A stretch of 7,516 nt of DNA from Burkholderiaceae bacterium (GTDB lineage Bacteria > Pseudomonadota > Gammaproteobacteria > Burkholderiales > Burkholderiaceae_C), in NCBI GenBank assembly GCA_023268425.1, contig JALRFN010000371.1, positions 1 through 7,516 of the forward strand, given 5' to 3'. The notes beneath the pieces are model-generated. The model searched no databases, was not told the DNA's origin, and saw only the letters and a program-made list of their open reading frames with translations. Both the position numbers and the translations under genes were made by a program. This document shows positions 6,555 to 7,516 of this stretch, piece after piece (the stretch's first letter is position 1; each line of letters opens with the position of its first letter).

Positions 6555-6908
6555 TCAGCTGCCGCGATAGGTCGAATAACTCCAAGGACTCACCAGCAGC
6601 GGCACGTGGTAGTGCGCAGTGGGCTCGGCCACACCAAAATCCAACAGCACGGTGTTCAAGAAATTGGGTTGTGGCAAAGCCACGCCCTTGGCTTCGAAAT
6701 ACGCTGCCACGTCAAAGGCCAAACGGTAGTTGCCCACCGCCAAGTCCTCGTGGCTGATCATCAGGCCGTCGGGGTTGCGCCCATCGCTGTTCAAGGCGAC
6801 CGATTTGATCAAGCTCACCTGCTCGCCTTGGCAGGTGTACAAACGCACTTGCATGCCCGCAGCCGGGCAACCGTGCATGGTGTCCAACACGTGTGTGCTC
6901 AAGCCCAT
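6555..6908 (-). CDS. uraH: 5-hydroxyisourate hydrolase (HIUase, transthyretin-like)
   Basis: The 117-residue product is a full-length HIU hydrolase, converting 5-hydroxyisourate to OHCU in the cytoplasm as a homotetramer of transthyretin fold. Visible signatures are the N-terminal LSTHVLDTMHGCPA (res 3-16) with active-site H6, SDGRNPDGL (41-49) with R44, and the C-terminal AHYHVPLLVSPWSYSTYRGS with the diagnostic YRGS end. These separate it from transthyretin and show the catalytic set is intact. The start at 6908 is preferred over an upstream frame reaching 7007, because AAGGAG lies 7 nt before it, the family begins here, and the longer form would run through the operator. It acts directly after PuuD, and its promoter shares the palindrome found upstream of puuD. 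The gene is divergent from the GntR regulator and convergent with the lipoprotein gene. Confidence 0.97.
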   Translation of the reverse strand: MGLSTHVLDTMHGCPAAGMQVRLYTCQGEQVSLIKSVALNSDGRNPDGLMISHEDLAVGNYRLAFDVAAYFEAKGVALPQPNFLNTVLLDFGVAEPTAHYHVPLLVSPWSYSTYRGS

Positions 6909-6915
6909 CGTGCGT

Positions 6916-6921
6916 CTCCTT
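6916..6921 (-). promoter_or_regulatory. Ribosome-binding site of uraH
   Basis: AAGGAG on the minus strand, 7 nt before the ATG at 6908. This strong match decides for the short (117-residue) form of the hydrolase. Confidence 0.85.
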
Positions 6922-6957
6922 TTGGGTTTTCGGGGTGCGTGGCGATTGATCGAAAAA

Positions 6958-6988
6958 TTGCCACAAAACGTGACGGATTGTATACAAT
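6958..6988 (+). promoter_or_regulatory. Predicted promoter of the GntR regulator gene
   Basis: TTGCCA (6958-6963) is a five-of-six match to the -35 consensus. With 17 bases between, it is followed by TATACA (6981-6986); TACAAT (6983-6988) is an alternative -10 with a 19-base spacer. The -10 lies inside the 14-bp palindrome, so a protein on the palindrome should block this promoter. Transcription would start near 6993, giving a short leader before the ATG at 7022. Confidence 0.5.
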
Positions 6989-6989
6989 C
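6976..6989. promoter_or_regulatory. Perfect 14-bp palindromic operator between uraH and the GntR gene
   Basis: GATTGTATACAATC is a perfect inverted repeat. It lies 32 bases upstream of the regulator ATG and 67 bases upstream of the uraH ATG, in the only space available for both promoters. Its TGTATACAAT core is repeated upstream of puuD (857-866). The form fits operators of FadR-class GntR proteins, and the adjacent gene encodes such a protein, so this is the likely autoregulatory and uraH-controlling site. Confidence 0.8.
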
Positions 6990-7021
6990 TTTGCGCACTG
7001 GGCTCATTTCACCGCACCGCC

Positions 7022-7516
7022 ATGGACCAAACCACCACCGACGTCATCGTCGAATCGCTCAAGCGCTCCATCGTCGACCACAGACTGGCGCCAGGAGCCA
7101 AATTGGCCGAACAGAAACTCGCCGACCATTTTGGCGTATCGCGCACGCTGGTGCGCCAAGCCCTGTTTCAATTGCAACAGCAACACCTGATTCGCCTAGA
7201 ACCTGCGCGCGGCGCTTTTGTTTGCAGCCCCTCAGTCGAAGAAGCCCAACAGGTGTTCGCCGTGCGCCGCACGCTGGAAGTCGATTTGGTGCGCCAACTG
7301 GTGGCCCACGCCACCCCTGCCATGCTGCGTCAACTGGACGCCCACGTGGTGCGTGAAGCCGCCGCCATCAAGGCGCAAGACGTGAGCCAACGCACCGAGT
7401 TGCTCGGTGACTTTCACGTGGTTGCGGCCGAACTGCTGGGCAACCACGTGCTGGCCCAATTGCTGGGCGACCTGATCTCGCGCTGTGCCTTGATCACCCT
7501 GATGTACCAAGACGAG
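7022..7516 (+). CDS. GntR-family transcriptional regulator (FadR/FCD type), C-terminus cut by window edge
   Basis: The frame is open to the right edge and gives 165 residues. Residues 5-70 form the GntR winged helix-turn-helix: IVDHRLAPGAKLAEQKLADHFGVS, then RTLVRQALFQLQQQHLIRLE, then the wing PARGAFV. An FCD ligand-binding domain follows, with EEAQQVFAVRRTLEVDLV (73-90) and the GDFHVVAAELLGN stretch (129-141), where D130 and H132 are candidate metal or ligand contacts, then DLISRCALITLMYQDE at the cut. FCD regulators bind small organic acids or related ligands and release DNA. The divergent position next to uraH, with a perfect palindrome over its own promoter, suggests a repressor of urate catabolism induced by a pathway intermediate such as a ureide or urate. 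The ligand is unknown. No clear Shine-Dalgarno precedes the ATG at 7022; it is chosen because the domain starts there. Confidence 0.92.
   Translation, partial: MDQTTTDVIVESLKRSIVDHRLAPGAKLAEQKLADHFGVSRTLVRQALFQLQQQHLIRLEPARGAFVCSPSVEEAQQVFAVRRTLEVDLVRQLVAHATPAMLRQLDAHVVREAAAIKAQDVSQRTELLGDFHVVAAELLGNHVLAQLLGDLISRCALITLMYQDE

Noticed and set aside
6909..7007. N-terminal extension of 5-hydroxyisourate hydrolase to 150 residues
   Set aside because: The added residues are unlike the family and would be encoded by the operator and promoter region. AAGGAG lies just before the ATG at 6908.
1..7516. Possibility of mobile elements, CRISPR arrays, tRNA or rRNA genes, or a phage or defence system
   Set aside because: No transposase, integrase, regularly spaced repeats or RNA-gene signatures were seen. 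Nearly all coding space belongs to recognised purine-catabolism families.

Overview
The window is a purine-degradation locus from a GC-rich proteobacterium. Gene content, protein sequences and codon use suggest a betaproteobacterium of the order Burkholderiales, probably Comamonadaceae. That placement is a judgement from family resemblance and no search was run. The genes carry out the step from hypoxanthine/xanthine to urate, then urate to 5-hydroxyisourate (HIU), then HIU hydrolysis, together with a likely regulator.

Layout from left to right. (1) Positions 1-731, minus strand: the N-terminal 243 residues of a membrane-bound, cytochrome c-type urate oxidase (PuuD family), running off the left edge. 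(2) Positions 732-1031: a 300-base intergenic stretch with the puuD ribosome site and a palindromic operator-like site. (3) Positions 1032-5715, minus strand: a tightly coupled xdhA-xdhB-xdhC operon, transcribed right to left, with 4-nt overlaps at both junctions. It encodes the FeS/FAD subunit, the molybdopterin subunit and the maturation chaperone of xanthine dehydrogenase. (4) Positions 5716-5941: a divergent intergenic region with inverted repeats. (5) Positions 5942-6445, plus strand: a small lipoprotein of unknown function with a TonB/TolA-C-like tail, followed by a strong intrinsic terminator. (6) Positions 6555-6908, minus strand: 5-hydroxyisourate hydrolase (uraH/hiuH). (7) Positions 6909-7021: a divergent promoter region containing a perfect 14-bp palindrome. 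(8) Positions 7022-7516, plus strand: a GntR-family (FadR/FCD-type) regulator, cut by the right edge.

How the genes fit together: XdhC loads the sulfurated molybdenum cofactor into XdhB, and XdhAB oxidises hypoxanthine and xanthine to urate. PuuD oxidises urate to HIU, passing electrons to its own cytochrome domain, and UraH hydrolyses HIU to OHCU. OHCU decarboxylase, allantoinase, permeases and guanine deaminase are not in the window.

The most informative non-coding signal is a shared element. The same 10-mer, TGTATACAAT, lies in a palindrome in the uraH/gntR divergent promoter and again upstream of puuD, but I did not find it upstream of xdhA. This suggests that the GntR protein controls urate oxidation and HIU hydrolysis together, while the xdh operon has another input. 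I saw no mobile elements, CRISPR arrays, tRNA or rRNA genes, and nothing that looks like a wholly new system.
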